From the NCBI RefSeq assembly GCF_013328205.1, contig NZ_JABULH010000001.1, positions 248,001 through 312,000 of the forward strand: a stretch of 64,000 bases of DNA, in the 5' to 3' direction. A program made the position numbers and the translations under genes. A model generated the notes under the pieces. That model searched no databases. It saw only the letters and a program-made list of their open reading frames with translations, and was not told where the DNA came from. Source of the DNA: Sphingomonas hominis. GTDB lineage: Bacteria; Pseudomonadota; Alphaproteobacteria; Sphingomonadales; Sphingomonadaceae. Shown here piece by piece: positions 17,204-24,597 of the stretch. Every line of letters begins with the position of its first letter. Position 1 is the first letter of the stretch.

Positions 17204-17335
17204 GACCGTATCCTGTGCACGAATAGAAAACAAAAAGCGGCGAGGCGTGCCCGCTGGGCTGCCTTGCCGCGTCTGGGAGGGGCGAATGACGGATTCGTGA
17301 CCGTAAGTCAAGGCGCGCTCGACAAGGCGTTGCTT

Positions 17336-17352
17336 TTAGCCGTGCGTTAACC
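17336..17352 (+). promoter_or_regulatory. Candidate CtrA binding site
   Basis: TTAG, seven bases, then TTAACC matches the CtrA consensus TTAA-N7-TTAA with one mismatch. It is 41 bases upstream of the ATG at 17394. CtrA is present in sphingomonads, but binding here is only inferred from the motif. Confidence 0.4.
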
Positions 17353-17393
17353 CTGGCGGAGGCAAGCTGTGCGCGAGGGGCAGGAGAGCGGAC

Positions 17394-17717
17394 ATGAGCG
17401 TCGAACAGCAGGGAGCGCAAGGGATCGCGGCGATCAAGGCCGATCTGACGCGGCGCGTGGCGGCGATCGAATGGCGCGGCGGTCCGGCGCGGTTGGCGGG
17501 CGAGGTCGACCAGATCCGCCGGCTCGCAAAGGCGCACGGGATGCTGCCCGCGCTGGTGGTCGCGCAGCAACTGGAGCGTGCGGTAGCGCGCGGCGACCAT
17601 GGACCGATCGTGCACGGGTGGCTGGCGATGCTGAGCGAGGCGATCTCCAGCGAGCGGCAGGACGCGGCGGCGTCCGACACGTTCGCCGCGGCGTGTCAGG
17701 TGCGGTTCGCGGCGTGA
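17394..17717 (+). CDS. Hypothetical helical protein, 107 aa
   Basis: The small, Ala-rich soluble protein is predicted to be entirely helical. Landmarks are AIKADLTRRVAAIEWRGGPA, LAGEVDQIRRLAKAHGMLPA and HGPIVHGWLAMLSEA. No domain is recognised. The ATG has a strong AGGAG ribosome binding site (GGGGCAGGAGAGCGGAC), and codon use is like that of its neighbours, so it looks real. A possible CtrA site lies 41 bases upstream. The GDT1-like gene begins 17 bases after its stop. Confidence 0.72.
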   Translation: MSVEQQGAQGIAAIKADLTRRVAAIEWRGGPARLAGEVDQIRRLAKAHGMLPALVVAQQLERAVARGDHGPIVHGWLAMLSEAISSERQDAAASDTFAAACQVRFAA

Positions 17718-17734
17718 CGCACGCGGATCGCTGA

Positions 17735-18301
17735 GTGGACGCGTTGATGGCGGCGATCGTGCTGGGCGCGATCTGTCAGATATCCGACAAGACACCGTGG
17801 CTGGCGGCGATCTTCGCCGATCGGTTCCGTTCGCCGGCGCTGGTGGTGCTGGCGGCGGTGCTGGCGCTTTCGTTCAACTACGCGATCGGGGTGGCGGCGG
17901 GACTCGCGGTGACCGCGCTGCTGACGCCGGAGGCGCGGTTGCTGCTGTTGGCGTTGGCGCTGATGCTGGCGGGCGCTGGGACGGGGTTCCGGTTCAAGCG
18001 GCCCGACGCGCTGGACGGGTGGCGGACCGGCCCCGCCTTTACCAGCATCGCGGGGCTGGCGATCATGGCGTTCGGCGACCGGATGCAGTTCGTCGTCGCG
18101 GCGCTCGCGGGGCGAAGCACGTTGCCATGGGCGGCGATGGTCGGCGCGGTGATCGGCGGCACGGCGGTCAACGTCGTGGCGGTGGCGCTGGGCGAGGCGG
18201 CGTGGCTGCGGCTGCCGCTGAAAGCGTTGCGGATCGCGGCATCGGCGATCCTGCTCATCGCTGGGGTAGTGACCGGGCTGAACGCGCTGCGTTTGATTTA
18301 G
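17735..18301 (+). CDS. TMEM165/GDT1-like membrane protein with altered first motif
   Basis: A 188-residue protein with about six hydrophobic helices arranged as two inverted repeats, as in UPF0016/GDT1 cation transporters (Mn or Ca exchange with protons in studied members). The second signature is recognisable as MAFGDRMQFVVAALAGR. The first reads AICQISDKTPWLAAIFADRF, where the expected Glu-x-Gly-Asp is changed to Gln-x-Ser-Asp. The start is a GTG at 17735, with an ATG at 17747 as the alternative. It may be cotranscribed with the 107-aa gene. Metal specificity is unknown. Confidence 0.82.
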   Translation: MDALMAAIVLGAICQISDKTPWLAAIFADRFRSPALVVLAAVLALSFNYAIGVAAGLAVTALLTPEARLLLLALALMLAGAGTGFRFKRPDALDGWRTGPAFTSIAGLAIMAFGDRMQFVVAALAGRSTLPWAAMVGAVIGGTAVNVVAVALGEAAWLRLPLKALRIAASAILLIAGVVTGLNALRLI

Positions 18302-18460
18302 CGACGCGTTGATCGACGAGCGTGAGGTCGGCGATGTGAGGCAAGTAGCGGCGTTGTTCGCGCGCAGCCGCCGTCGTGAGCAGGGCGCGCGGTGTGGAGC
18401 CAATCACCCGACGCTTCGTTGTGCCCGCGAAATCATCGCATTAACGGAGACAAACGCGCC

Positions 18461-18958
18461 GTGGCCGACATCGACCCCAAGCTCGCTACCCCGACCGACC
18501 TCGCCCGCAACGACACGATGACTGCGGCCGACGCGCTGAACGTCGCGCTGGCGGATTGTTTCGCCATCTATCTCAAGACGAAGAACTTCCACTGGCACGT
18601 CTCCGGCCCGCATTTCCGCGATTACCACCTGATGCTCGACGATCAGGCGGCGCAGATTCTGGGCGTGACCGATGCGATAGCCGAGCGCGTGCGCAAGACC
18701 GGCAACACCACGTTGCGCTCGATCGGCGACATCGCGCGGCGTCAGGGCGTGGCCGACAACGACCGCGATTTCGTATCGCCCGACGACATGCTGGCCGAGT
18801 TGCGCGAGGATAATCTCAAGCTCGTCGAGGCACTGCGCCGCGCGCGCGAGAAGGCCGAGGAAGCCAACGATACCGCGACGTCCAGCCTGGCGGACGATTG
18901 GATCGACCAGGCCGAGGAGCGCGCCTGGTTCCTGTTCGAGGCAAGCCGCAAGGGTTGA
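18461..18958 (+). CDS. dps: Dps-family DNA-protection ferritin
   Basis: The 165-residue protein has the ferroxidase signature KTKNFHWHVSGPHFRDYHLM followed by LDDQAAQILGVTDAIAERVR, with His, His and Asp residues at the expected inter-subunit positions. Dps dodecamers oxidise and store iron and protect DNA in stationary phase. The frame begins upstream, but the GTG at 18461 has GGAGA about 11 bases before it and gives a typical short N-terminal tail. A GC-rich hairpin follows the stop. Confidence 0.93.
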   Translation: MADIDPKLATPTDLARNDTMTAADALNVALADCFAIYLKTKNFHWHVSGPHFRDYHLMLDDQAAQILGVTDAIAERVRKTGNTTLRSIGDIARRQGVADNDRDFVSPDDMLAELREDNLKLVEALRRAREKAEEANDTATSSLADDWIDQAEERAWFLFEASRKG

Positions 18959-18966
18959 GCCGTTAT

Positions 18967-18996
18967 GCGGCGCGCTCGCTATGAGCAGCGCGCCGT
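18967..18996 (+). terminator. GC-rich hairpin after dps
   Basis: GGCGCGCT at 18969-18976 pairs with AGCGCGCC at 18987-18994 around a short loop. No T-run follows, so termination is only possible. Confidence 0.35.
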
Positions 18997-19021
18997 CTGC
19001 CTGAATCGAAGGAGCTGAACC

Positions 19022-19207
19022 ATGCTCAAGCTCGCACTCACGTTTCTCGTTATCGGGCTGGTGCTCGGTCTGCTCGGCTTCGGCGGCATTGGCGGCGCGT
19101 TCGTCGGCATCGCCAAGATCTTGTTCTTCGTCGCGCTGGCGTTGTTCGCGATCTTCCTGATCGTCGCGCTGGTGACGGGCAAGGCGGTCAAGAACGCGGT
19201 CGATTGA
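19022..19207 (+). CDS. DUF1328 small membrane protein
   Basis: A 61-residue protein made of two hydrophobic helices with a glycine-rich hinge ([20 protein letters not shown]), the signature of the DUF1328/YtjA family of unknown function. An AAGGAG ribosome binding site sits 7 bases before the ATG. Its end overlaps the convergent phosphoesterase gene by 20 bases. Confidence 0.9.
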   Translation: MLKLALTFLVIGLVLGLLGFGGIGGAFVGIAKILFFVALALFAIFLIVALVTGKAVKNAVD

Positions 19208-20051
19208 CGCGCGGCGCTCCGCGGTCGGGGCCGAGCGTCAGCAACCAGACGTCGGGCGGCGCGCGCCAGCGGATCGGCAGGTCGCTGGTGCCGAGCCCCG
19301 CGGTCACCAGCACGCGGTGGCCGCGATCCTCGACGATCCCGCACAAATAGCGGCGGTGCGTGCGGACGGGCAGGAACGGCGGCCCGATCAGCGGCAATTG
19401 CACCTGCCCGCAATGCGTGTGACCCGCGATCATGAACGGCGCGCGCGGCGGCAGCTTGGTCGCCAGATCGGGCGAGTGGGTGAGCAGCAGCGCCGCACCA
19501 CCGATCCGCGCGAGTTCCGCCGCGGTCGCCGGCAGATCGTCCGCGCCGCTGTAATCGTCGTCGACCCCGCCGATCGCCAACGGACCGCGCCGCACTGCGT
19601 GATTGGCGAGCACCGTGATGCCCGCACGCTCCAGCGCGGTGGTGACCACGGCGATGCTGGTGCCGTGGTCGTGATTGCCCGGCACCGCGACGACTCCCAT
19701 CGGCGCGCGCAGTTGCGACAATGCGCGGGTGAGCGGCGCCTGGACCTCCAACGCATCCTCGGCACCGTAGCCGTTGATGAAATCGCCCGCGATCAGCACG
19801 AGATCGGGGCGGAGCGCGTTCACCTGCGCGACGATGCGCGCCAGCCGCGCTTCGTCCATCGCCAGGCTGCCGATGTGAATGTCGCTCATCACCGCGATGC
19901 GGATCGGCGCGGCACCGGCGGGCCAATCGGCGAGGCCAATGGTCGCGCGACGCACGACCGGGTCGGCGCGGGCGTTCCACACGGCCAGTGCGAACGCCGC
20001 GGCACCGAGCGCGATCAGCAGGGCGAGCAGGAGAAGCAGGCGGCGACGCAT
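19188..20051 (-). CDS. Membrane-anchored metallophosphoesterase
   Basis: A 287-residue protein with an N-terminal signal anchor ([20 protein letters not shown]). The calcineurin-like motifs are in order: VMSDIHIGS (Asp, His ligands), [31 protein letters not shown] and IAGHTHCGQ. This matches the YkuE/YaeI-type periplasmic-facing phosphoesterases. An in-frame ATG at 20087 would add 12 residues, but the later start gives a better membrane anchor. It differs from the small PdeM phosphoesterase usually found with the cisplatin-type ligase. Substrate unknown. Confidence 0.9.
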   Translation of the reverse strand: MRRRLLLLLALLIALGAAAFALAVWNARADPVVRRATIGLADWPAGAAPIRIAVMSDIHIGSLAMDEARLARIVAQVNALRPDLVLIAGDFINGYGAEDALEVQAPLTRALSQLRAPMGVVAVPGNHDHGTSIAVVTTALERAGITVLANHAVRRGPLAIGGVDDDYSGADDLPATAAELARIGGAALLLTHSPDLATKLPPRAPFMIAGHTHCGQVQLPLIGPPFLPVRTHRRYLCGIVEDRGHRVLVTAGLGTSDLPIRWRAPPDVWLLTLGPDRGAPRVNRPRS

Positions 20052-20131
20052 GGCGCGGCGGTGTAGCGGGGGCGATCGGCGACGCAAGGGTCGTGCTCGC
20101 CCGCTGCAGCGGACCGGGTCATGGCGTGAAG

Positions 20132-20169
20132 CGATGTTCGGCGCGCGCCGCGGCGTTCGCCGAACATCG
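20132..20169. promoter_or_regulatory. Long inverted repeat in divergent promoter region
   Basis: Perfect 12-bp arms CGATGTTCGGCG (20132-20143) and CGCCGAACATCG (20158-20169) are separated by 14 bases. They lie between the divergent phosphoesterase and GT87 genes. The symmetry suits a dimeric regulator or a hairpin, with no direct evidence for either. Confidence 0.5.
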
Positions 20170-20209
20170 TTAACGTCGAATTTGTACCGCTTGGGCTAGA
20201 CTTCCCCGC

Positions 20210-21502
20210 ATGGTCGAATGGGCGAGGGAGAATGTGCTGGCGAGCGGGGCGTGGCTGACCGCGGCGCGCGTCAGGATGGTCGCGTTCTTCTCGCTCGTGG
20301 CGACGGTCGCGGTGATCGGCTATCTGTTCGCCACCGCGCACGGCACGGTTGATGCCTTTGGTCGCCCGCTGGGCACCGATTTCTCCAACGTCTGGACCGC
20401 AGGGCGAATGGCGCTGGACGGGCGCGCCGCGCTCGCGTGGGACTGGTCGGCGCAACTCGCGGTACAGCGCGTCGTCCACGGGCGCGGCGACATCCCCTTC
20501 TACGGTTGGCATTATCCACCACCGTTCCTGTTGGTCGCGTCGTTGCTGGCGTTGCTGCAATACCTGCCGGCGCTGATCGTGTGGCAGGCGTCGACGCTGG
20601 CGCTGGCGCTGATCACCGTTCGTGCGATCCTGCCAGGGCGCGGCACGATGCTGGCGGCGATCGGTGCGCCGGTGGTGTTGGTCTGTCTGGGGCACGGGCA
20701 CAACGGCTTCCTGACCGCGGCGCTGCTGGGCGGCGGATTGCTGTTGCTCGACAAGCGGCCGATGGTCGCCGGCATGCTGCTGGGGTGTATCGTGTACAAG
20801 CCGCAGTTCGGGCTGGCGCTGCCAGCGGTGCTGATCGTCGGCGGGCACGGGCGCGCGATCATGGGCGCGCTGGCGTCGGCCGCACTGCTTTGTGCGCTGA
20901 CGCTGGTGATCTGGGGCCTGCCCGTATGGGTCGCGTTTTTCCACTCATTGCCGCTGACGCAAGCGCTCGTGATCGAAGCCGGCGCGACCGGATGGGAGAA
21001 GATACAGAGCGTGTTCGCCGCCGCGCGCAACTGGGGGCTGGGGACCGGACCGGCCTGGGTGGTTCAGAGCGCGACGGCGATGCTGGCGATCGCGGGTGCG
21101 ATGCTGGCGGCAAGCCGAGCGAGGCCGTTCGTGCGCAACGCCGCGGTGATCGCGGCCGGGCTGCTCTCGACACCCTATCTGCTCGACTATGACCTGGTGC
21201 CCTTGGGCATGGGAATCGCCTTTCTGGTCGCCGATGGTGTGAAGCATGGTTTTCGGCGGTACGACCGGACGCTGCTGGCGGTCGCGTGGATCGTGCCGCT
21301 GTTTGGTCGTGCGATGATGCAGGTGACGACGATCCCCGTCGGGCTGCTGTCGATCGTCGCGGTGTTCGCGGTGTCGCTCAGGTGGTGCGGTCCACTCCTC
21401 GCGGAACGCGGCATTGGCGTAACCGAACACGCGCGGGAGCCCAGTCGCGCGCCGATCGTTACGCCCCCATGCACGCCTTCGCGCAGCTTCTCGACTCGCT
21501 GA
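20210..21502 (+). CDS. GT87-family (DUF2029) membrane glycosyltransferase
   Basis: A 430-residue polytopic protein with about ten hydrophobic helices. The first loop has GTDFSNVWTAGRMALDGRAA, where the acidic residue matches the catalytic Asp of GT-C enzymes, then FYGWHYPPPFLLVASLLALL. Later LGCIVYKPQFGLALP and TPYLLDYDLVPLGMGIAFL are typical of DUF2029/PimE-like mannosyltransferases, which use polyprenyl-phosphate sugars. The sugar and acceptor are not predictable. The stop lies inside the beginning of the ligase gene, an overlap of 34 bases. Confidence 0.87.
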   Translation: MVEWARENVLASGAWLTAARVRMVAFFSLVATVAVIGYLFATAHGTVDAFGRPLGTDFSNVWTAGRMALDGRAALAWDWSAQLAVQRVVHGRGDIPFYGWHYPPPFLLVASLLALLQYLPALIVWQASTLALALITVRAILPGRGTMLAAIGAPVVLVCLGHGHNGFLTAALLGGGLLLLDKRPMVAGMLLGCIVYKPQFGLALPAVLIVGGHGRAIMGALASAALLCALTLVIWGLPVWVAFFHSLPLTQALVIEAGATGWEKIQSVFAAARNWGLGTGPAWVVQSATAMLAIAGAMLAASRARPFVRNAAVIAAGLLSTPYLLDYDLVPLGMGIAFLVADGVKHGFRRYDRTLLAVAWIVPLFGRAMMQVTTIPVGLLSIVAVFAVSLRWCGPLLAERGIGVTEHAREPSRAPIVTPPCTPSRSFSTR

Positions 21503-23088
21503 TCTATACCCGGTCGCGCAACGCCAAGTTGAAGCTGATCGGCGATTACCTGCGCGCGACACCCGACCCGGATCGGGGTTGGGCGATGGCGGCGTTGACG
21601 GGTGACCTCGACCTGCCGGGCGTCAAGCCGGCGCTGCTGCGCGCGTTGATCGAGGAGCGGTTCGATCCCGTCCTGTTCCGGATGAGCCGGGAGTATGTCG
21701 GCGATACCGCGGAGACGATCGCGCTGCTGTGGCCGGAGCCCGCGGGGGTGGTGGAGGCGGCGCCGCTCTCCGTGTCGGCGGTAGTGGACGCGCTGATGCA
21801 CCTGTCGCGGTCGGACGCGGGCGGGGTGCTCGCCGGAATGCTCGACCGGTTGGACGCGGAGGAGCGATTCGCGCTGCTCAAGATGGCGACGGGATCGTTG
21901 CGCGTCGGTGTGTCGTCCAGGCTGGCGAAACAGGCGCTAGCGGACGCGTTCGGGCTCGACGTCGATGCGGTAGAGGAGGTTTGGCACGGGCTGGAGCCGC
22001 CGTACCCGACCTTGTTCGCCTGGGCGGAAGGATCGGGCGAGCAGCCGACGCCTGCCGATGTGCCGGTGTTCCGCCCGTTCATGCTGGCGCACCCGCTGGA
22101 AGAACTGCGCGTCGACCTGTCCGACTATGTCGCGGAGTGGAAGTGGGACGGTATTCGCGTCCAGCTGGTTCACGTCGTGGGTGCGGACGGGCATGGCGAG
22201 ACGCGGCTCTACAGCCGCACCGGCGACGACGTGACGCGCGCATTCCCGGACGTGGCGGCGGCGTTCCGCACCCCCGGCGTGCTCGACGGCGAGTTGATGG
22301 TGAAGGGCGACGTGCAGGGTGGCACGCTTGAGGACGGCGGGGGTGCGGCGAGCTTCAACGCGCTGCAGCAGCGGCTGGGGCGGAAGGTCGTGTCGGCGAA
22401 GATGCTGGAAGAAAGCCCGGCATTCGTGCGGCTGTACGACATCTTGTTCGACGGCACGGAGGATCTGCGCGCGCTCGGCTGGAACGAGCGGCGCGCGCGG
22501 CTGGAGGCGTTCATGCCGCGGCTCGATCCCGATCGGTTCGATCTGTCGGCGGTCGTCGAGGCGGAGGATTTCACCGTGCTCGAAGCCATCCGCATGGGCG
22601 CGCGCGACGCGGCGATCGAGGGCATGATGCTCAAGCGGCGCGACGCGCCCTACGTCGCCGGGCGGCGCGCGGGGCTGTGGTACAAGTGGAAGCGCGATCC
22701 GCTGACCGCCGATTGCGTGATGATGTACGCGCAGCGCGGCAATGGGCGGCGATCATCCTATTACAGCGATTATACCTTCGGTTGCTGGACCGGCGGGGCG
22801 GCAGGCGAGGGCGAGTTGCTGCCGGTCGGCAAGGCGTATCAGGGGATCACCGACGAGGAGCTTCGCCAGCTCGACCGCTTCGTGCGGCACCACACCACCA
22901 ACCGCTTCGGGCCGGTGCGCGAGGTCGAGCGGTCGATGGTGCTGGAGATCGCGTTCGATTCGATCCACGAATCGAAGCGGCACAAATCGGGGCTGGCGAT
23001 GCGCTTTCCCCGGATCGCGCGCATCCGCACCGACAAGCCCGCACACGAGGCGGACACGATCGAAGGCTTGCGCAAGCTGGTGACGTGA
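21469..23088 (+). CDS. Cisplatin-damage-response type ATP-dependent DNA ligase
   Basis: The 539-residue protein starts MHAFAQLLDSLIYTRSRNAK. It has an N-terminal DNA-binding domain, the adenylation motif EWKWDGIR with K225 as the AMP-accepting lysine, then YSRTGDDVTR, LDGELMV and EGMMLKRRDAPY. The OB-fold region follows with WYKWKRDPLTADCVMMYAQR. Family members are usually encoded with a ligase-associated exonuclease, an Lhr-like helicase and a small phosphoesterase; none of these flanks it here. The preceding frame extends into GT87, and the ATG at 21469 fits the family start. Confidence 0.94.
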   Translation: MHAFAQLLDSLIYTRSRNAKLKLIGDYLRATPDPDRGWAMAALTGDLDLPGVKPALLRALIEERFDPVLFRMSREYVGDTAETIALLWPEPAGVVEAAPLSVSAVVDALMHLSRSDAGGVLAGMLDRLDAEERFALLKMATGSLRVGVSSRLAKQALADAFGLDVDAVEEVWHGLEPPYPTLFAWAEGSGEQPTPADVPVFRPFMLAHPLEELRVDLSDYVAEWKWDGIRVQLVHVVGADGHGETRLYSRTGDDVTRAFPDVAAAFRTPGVLDGELMVKGDVQGGTLEDGGGAASFNALQQRLGRKVVSAKMLEESPAFVRLYDILFDGTEDLRALGWNERRARLEAFMPRLDPDRFDLSAVVEAEDFTVLEAIRMGARDAAIEGMMLKRRDAPYVAGRRAGLWYKWKRDPLTADCVMMYAQRGNGRRSSYYSDYTFGCWTGGAAGEGELLPVGKAYQGITDEELRQLDRFVRHHTTNRFGPVREVERSMVLEIAFDSIHESKRHKSGLAMRFPRIARIRTDKPAHEADTIEGLRKLVT

Positions 23089-23258
23089 AACGCCGAGGCA
23101 CGTTCGGGACGCGAGCCTGATCCCAGGTATCCCGCAGCATCGTTGGTGTTCGGAGCGGGTAGCCTCGGTCATCCCGCTGTTCGACGCGGAACCGTTGCCG
23201 CGGCGCAGATCGTTCCCTCCGATGTCATGGCGCTCATCAAGCGCGCGCCGCACGGAAG

Positions 23259-23293
23259 CGGCCCCATCGCGGCGGCGGGCCGCGACGGGGCCG
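23259..23293. terminator. Strong GC hairpin between ligase and acidic small gene
   Basis: CGGCCCC-TCGCGGC pairs with GCCGCGA-GGGGCCG across one mismatch and a five-base loop. It lies between the convergent ligase gene and the 56-aa gene and is well placed to end both transcripts. There is no T-run. Confidence 0.5.
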
Positions 23294-23297
23294 ATGA

Positions 23298-23468
23298 TCA
23301 GGCGAAGTCGCCGAGCTCGTCGCCTTCCTTATCGGGCAGGCCGGAGGGCTCGTCGTCCATCGGCGGCTGCTCGGGGTTGGCGATGCCATCGGCTTCGGTC
23401 GGCTCGACGCCGGTCTGCGCTGGGTCGTGTTCGCCGTGATCGGGGAGGGGATCGGGAGTGGTCGCCAT
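23298..23468 (-). CDS. Small acidic protein, 56 aa, unknown function
   Basis: The product is Pro/Glu/Asp-rich and appears unstructured: MATTPDPLPDHGEHDPAQTG at the start and PSGLPDKEGDELGDFA at the end. The ATG at 23468 is preceded by a strong AAGGAGAG ribosome binding site at a good distance, which argues that it is translated. A stable hairpin lies just after the stop. No domain is recognised. Confidence 0.68.
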   Translation of the reverse strand: MATTPDPLPDHGEHDPAQTGVEPTEADGIANPEQPPMDDEPSGLPDKEGDELGDFA

Positions 23469-23530
23469 CGTCTGCTCTCCTTGTTGCGCGCGGTAAACGC
23501 GCGAGGCGCGACGAAGGGTACGGGTGCCGG

Positions 23531-23875
23531 TTACGGCACGTCGAGGGTTTCGGCGGTCGGTTGTCCCAGGCGGCGGACGTCGAGCGCGCTGATGCCGATC
23601 AGCGTGACCGTGCCGAAGCGACGCTCGCCGCTGTCGATCACGATGCCCTCGACCGTCTGGCGCAGCGCGGTCCACGGCACCACGCGGGCGATCACGCGCG
23701 CGCCGCGCAGTCGCATCGCGAGCACGCGACCCGCGCCGTCGATCGCGAGCCCTGAGCGACCGTCGTTGGAGACGAGCGCGTCGATTGCGGGAAAGGCGGT
23801 GTCCGTTTCCGCGATCGCCGCGATCACCTCGTCGGGGGAGCGCAGCAGGCGATTGGGTCGGCCGAACCCGAACAT
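23531..23875 (-). CDS. Hypothetical protein, 114 aa, beta-rich
   Basis: The protein starts MFGFGRPNRLLRSPDEVIAA, followed by alternating hydrophobic strands such as LAIDGAGRVLAMRLRGARVI and FGTVTLIGISALDVRRLGQP. No domain is recognised. An upstream ATG at 23917 would overlap the preceding gene, while the ATG at 23875 has GGAGG eight bases before it and is preferred. It is probably cotranscribed with the sulfur-transferase-like gene, separated by 25 bases. Confidence 0.68.
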   Translation of the reverse strand: MFGFGRPNRLLRSPDEVIAAIAETDTAFPAIDALVSNDGRSGLAIDGAGRVLAMRLRGARVIARVVPWTALRQTVEGIVIDSGERRFGTVTLIGISALDVRRLGQPTAETLDVP

Positions 23876-23900
23876 CACGCGGCCCTCCACTGGCACGCGA

Positions 23901-24347
23901 TCACTGCGCCTCGTCACTCCGTTTCGGCGCGACCGCGTCCATCAGCGGGCGCAAGCTGTTCAGGTCGTAACCGGCACCCGCACCCTTGGCGACGAGCTCG
24001 TCCTGATCCTCGCCCAGCCCGGCGGCGGCGAGCGCCCACAGGTTGCACGAGCGCGTGCCCGAGCGGCAGTAGGCGAGGACCGGGCCGTTCGCCTGCGCGA
24101 TCGCGTCGATCATCGCGGCGACCTGCGGGTGTGAGAAGCCTGCGTGGGTGACGGGGATCGAGGTATAGGCGAGCCCGGCGTCCTCCGCTGCGGCGCGGAC
24201 CGCGTCGCCGCTCGGCTGCGCGGGTTCCTCACCGTCGGGACGGTTGTTGACGATCGCGGTGAAGCCCGCCGCCTTGATCGCGGCGATGTCGGCGGGGTCA
24301 ATCTGGGGCGAGACGGCGATGCGCGCGTCGATGCGGCGGATGTCCAT
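23901..24347 (-). CDS. DUF442/TIGR01244-type phosphatase-like protein
   Basis: The 148-residue protein starts MDIRRIDARIAVSPQIDPAD. It has GFTAIVNNRPDGEEPAQPSG and the catalytic-loop motif YCRSGTRSCNLWALA, a Cys-x5-Arg phosphatase loop with C and R present. This is the TIGR01244/DUF442 family, related to dual-specificity phosphatases and rhodanese-like sulfur transferases and sometimes fused to MBL sulfide enzymes. The later ATG at 24347 fits family members better than the one at 24383. The real substrate is unknown. Confidence 0.87.
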   Translation of the reverse strand: MDIRRIDARIAVSPQIDPADIAAIKAAGFTAIVNNRPDGEEPAQPSGDAVRAAAEDAGLAYTSIPVTHAGFSHPQVAAMIDAIAQANGPVLAYCRSGTRSCNLWALAAAGLGEDQDELVAKGAGAGYDLNSLRPLMDAVAPKRSDEAQ

Positions 24348-24470
24348 GCGCGTGGCGATAGGGGATGGCGGGGCGTGCGTCACGGGGGTGTGAGGGACAA
24401 ATTGCCTGTCGTGCCGGGCTCGGGCTTGTTCTGGGCGGGGAGAAGGTATCGGGGGTACGGCTCCGCGGGC

Positions 24471-24507
24471 TCTCTCTCCCGGGAAGGGAAGGGCGGGGGT
24501 GGGTGGG
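24471..24507. repeat. Family B repeat, inverted relative to next copy
   Basis: TCTCCCGGGAAGGGAAGGGC followed by GGGGGTGGGTGGG is the reverse-strand form of the unit at 24534. The two form a head-to-head pair about 27 bases apart. Confidence 0.7.
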
Positions 24508-24533
24508 CCCGGCGCGATACGTCACCTCCGCAA

Positions 24534-24572
24534 CCGACCCACCCCCAGCCCCTCCCTTTCAGGGAGGGGAGC
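24534..24572. repeat. Family B repeat
   Basis: CCGACCCACCCCCAGCCCCT then CCCTTTCAGGGAGGGGAGC. This is the right half of an inverted pair downstream of recQ (minus strand), with CCCCTCCCTT/AGGGAGGGG forming a hairpin. Confidence 0.85.
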
Positions 24573-24597
24573 TTGGATGGGAGGGAGCTTAGGCGGG

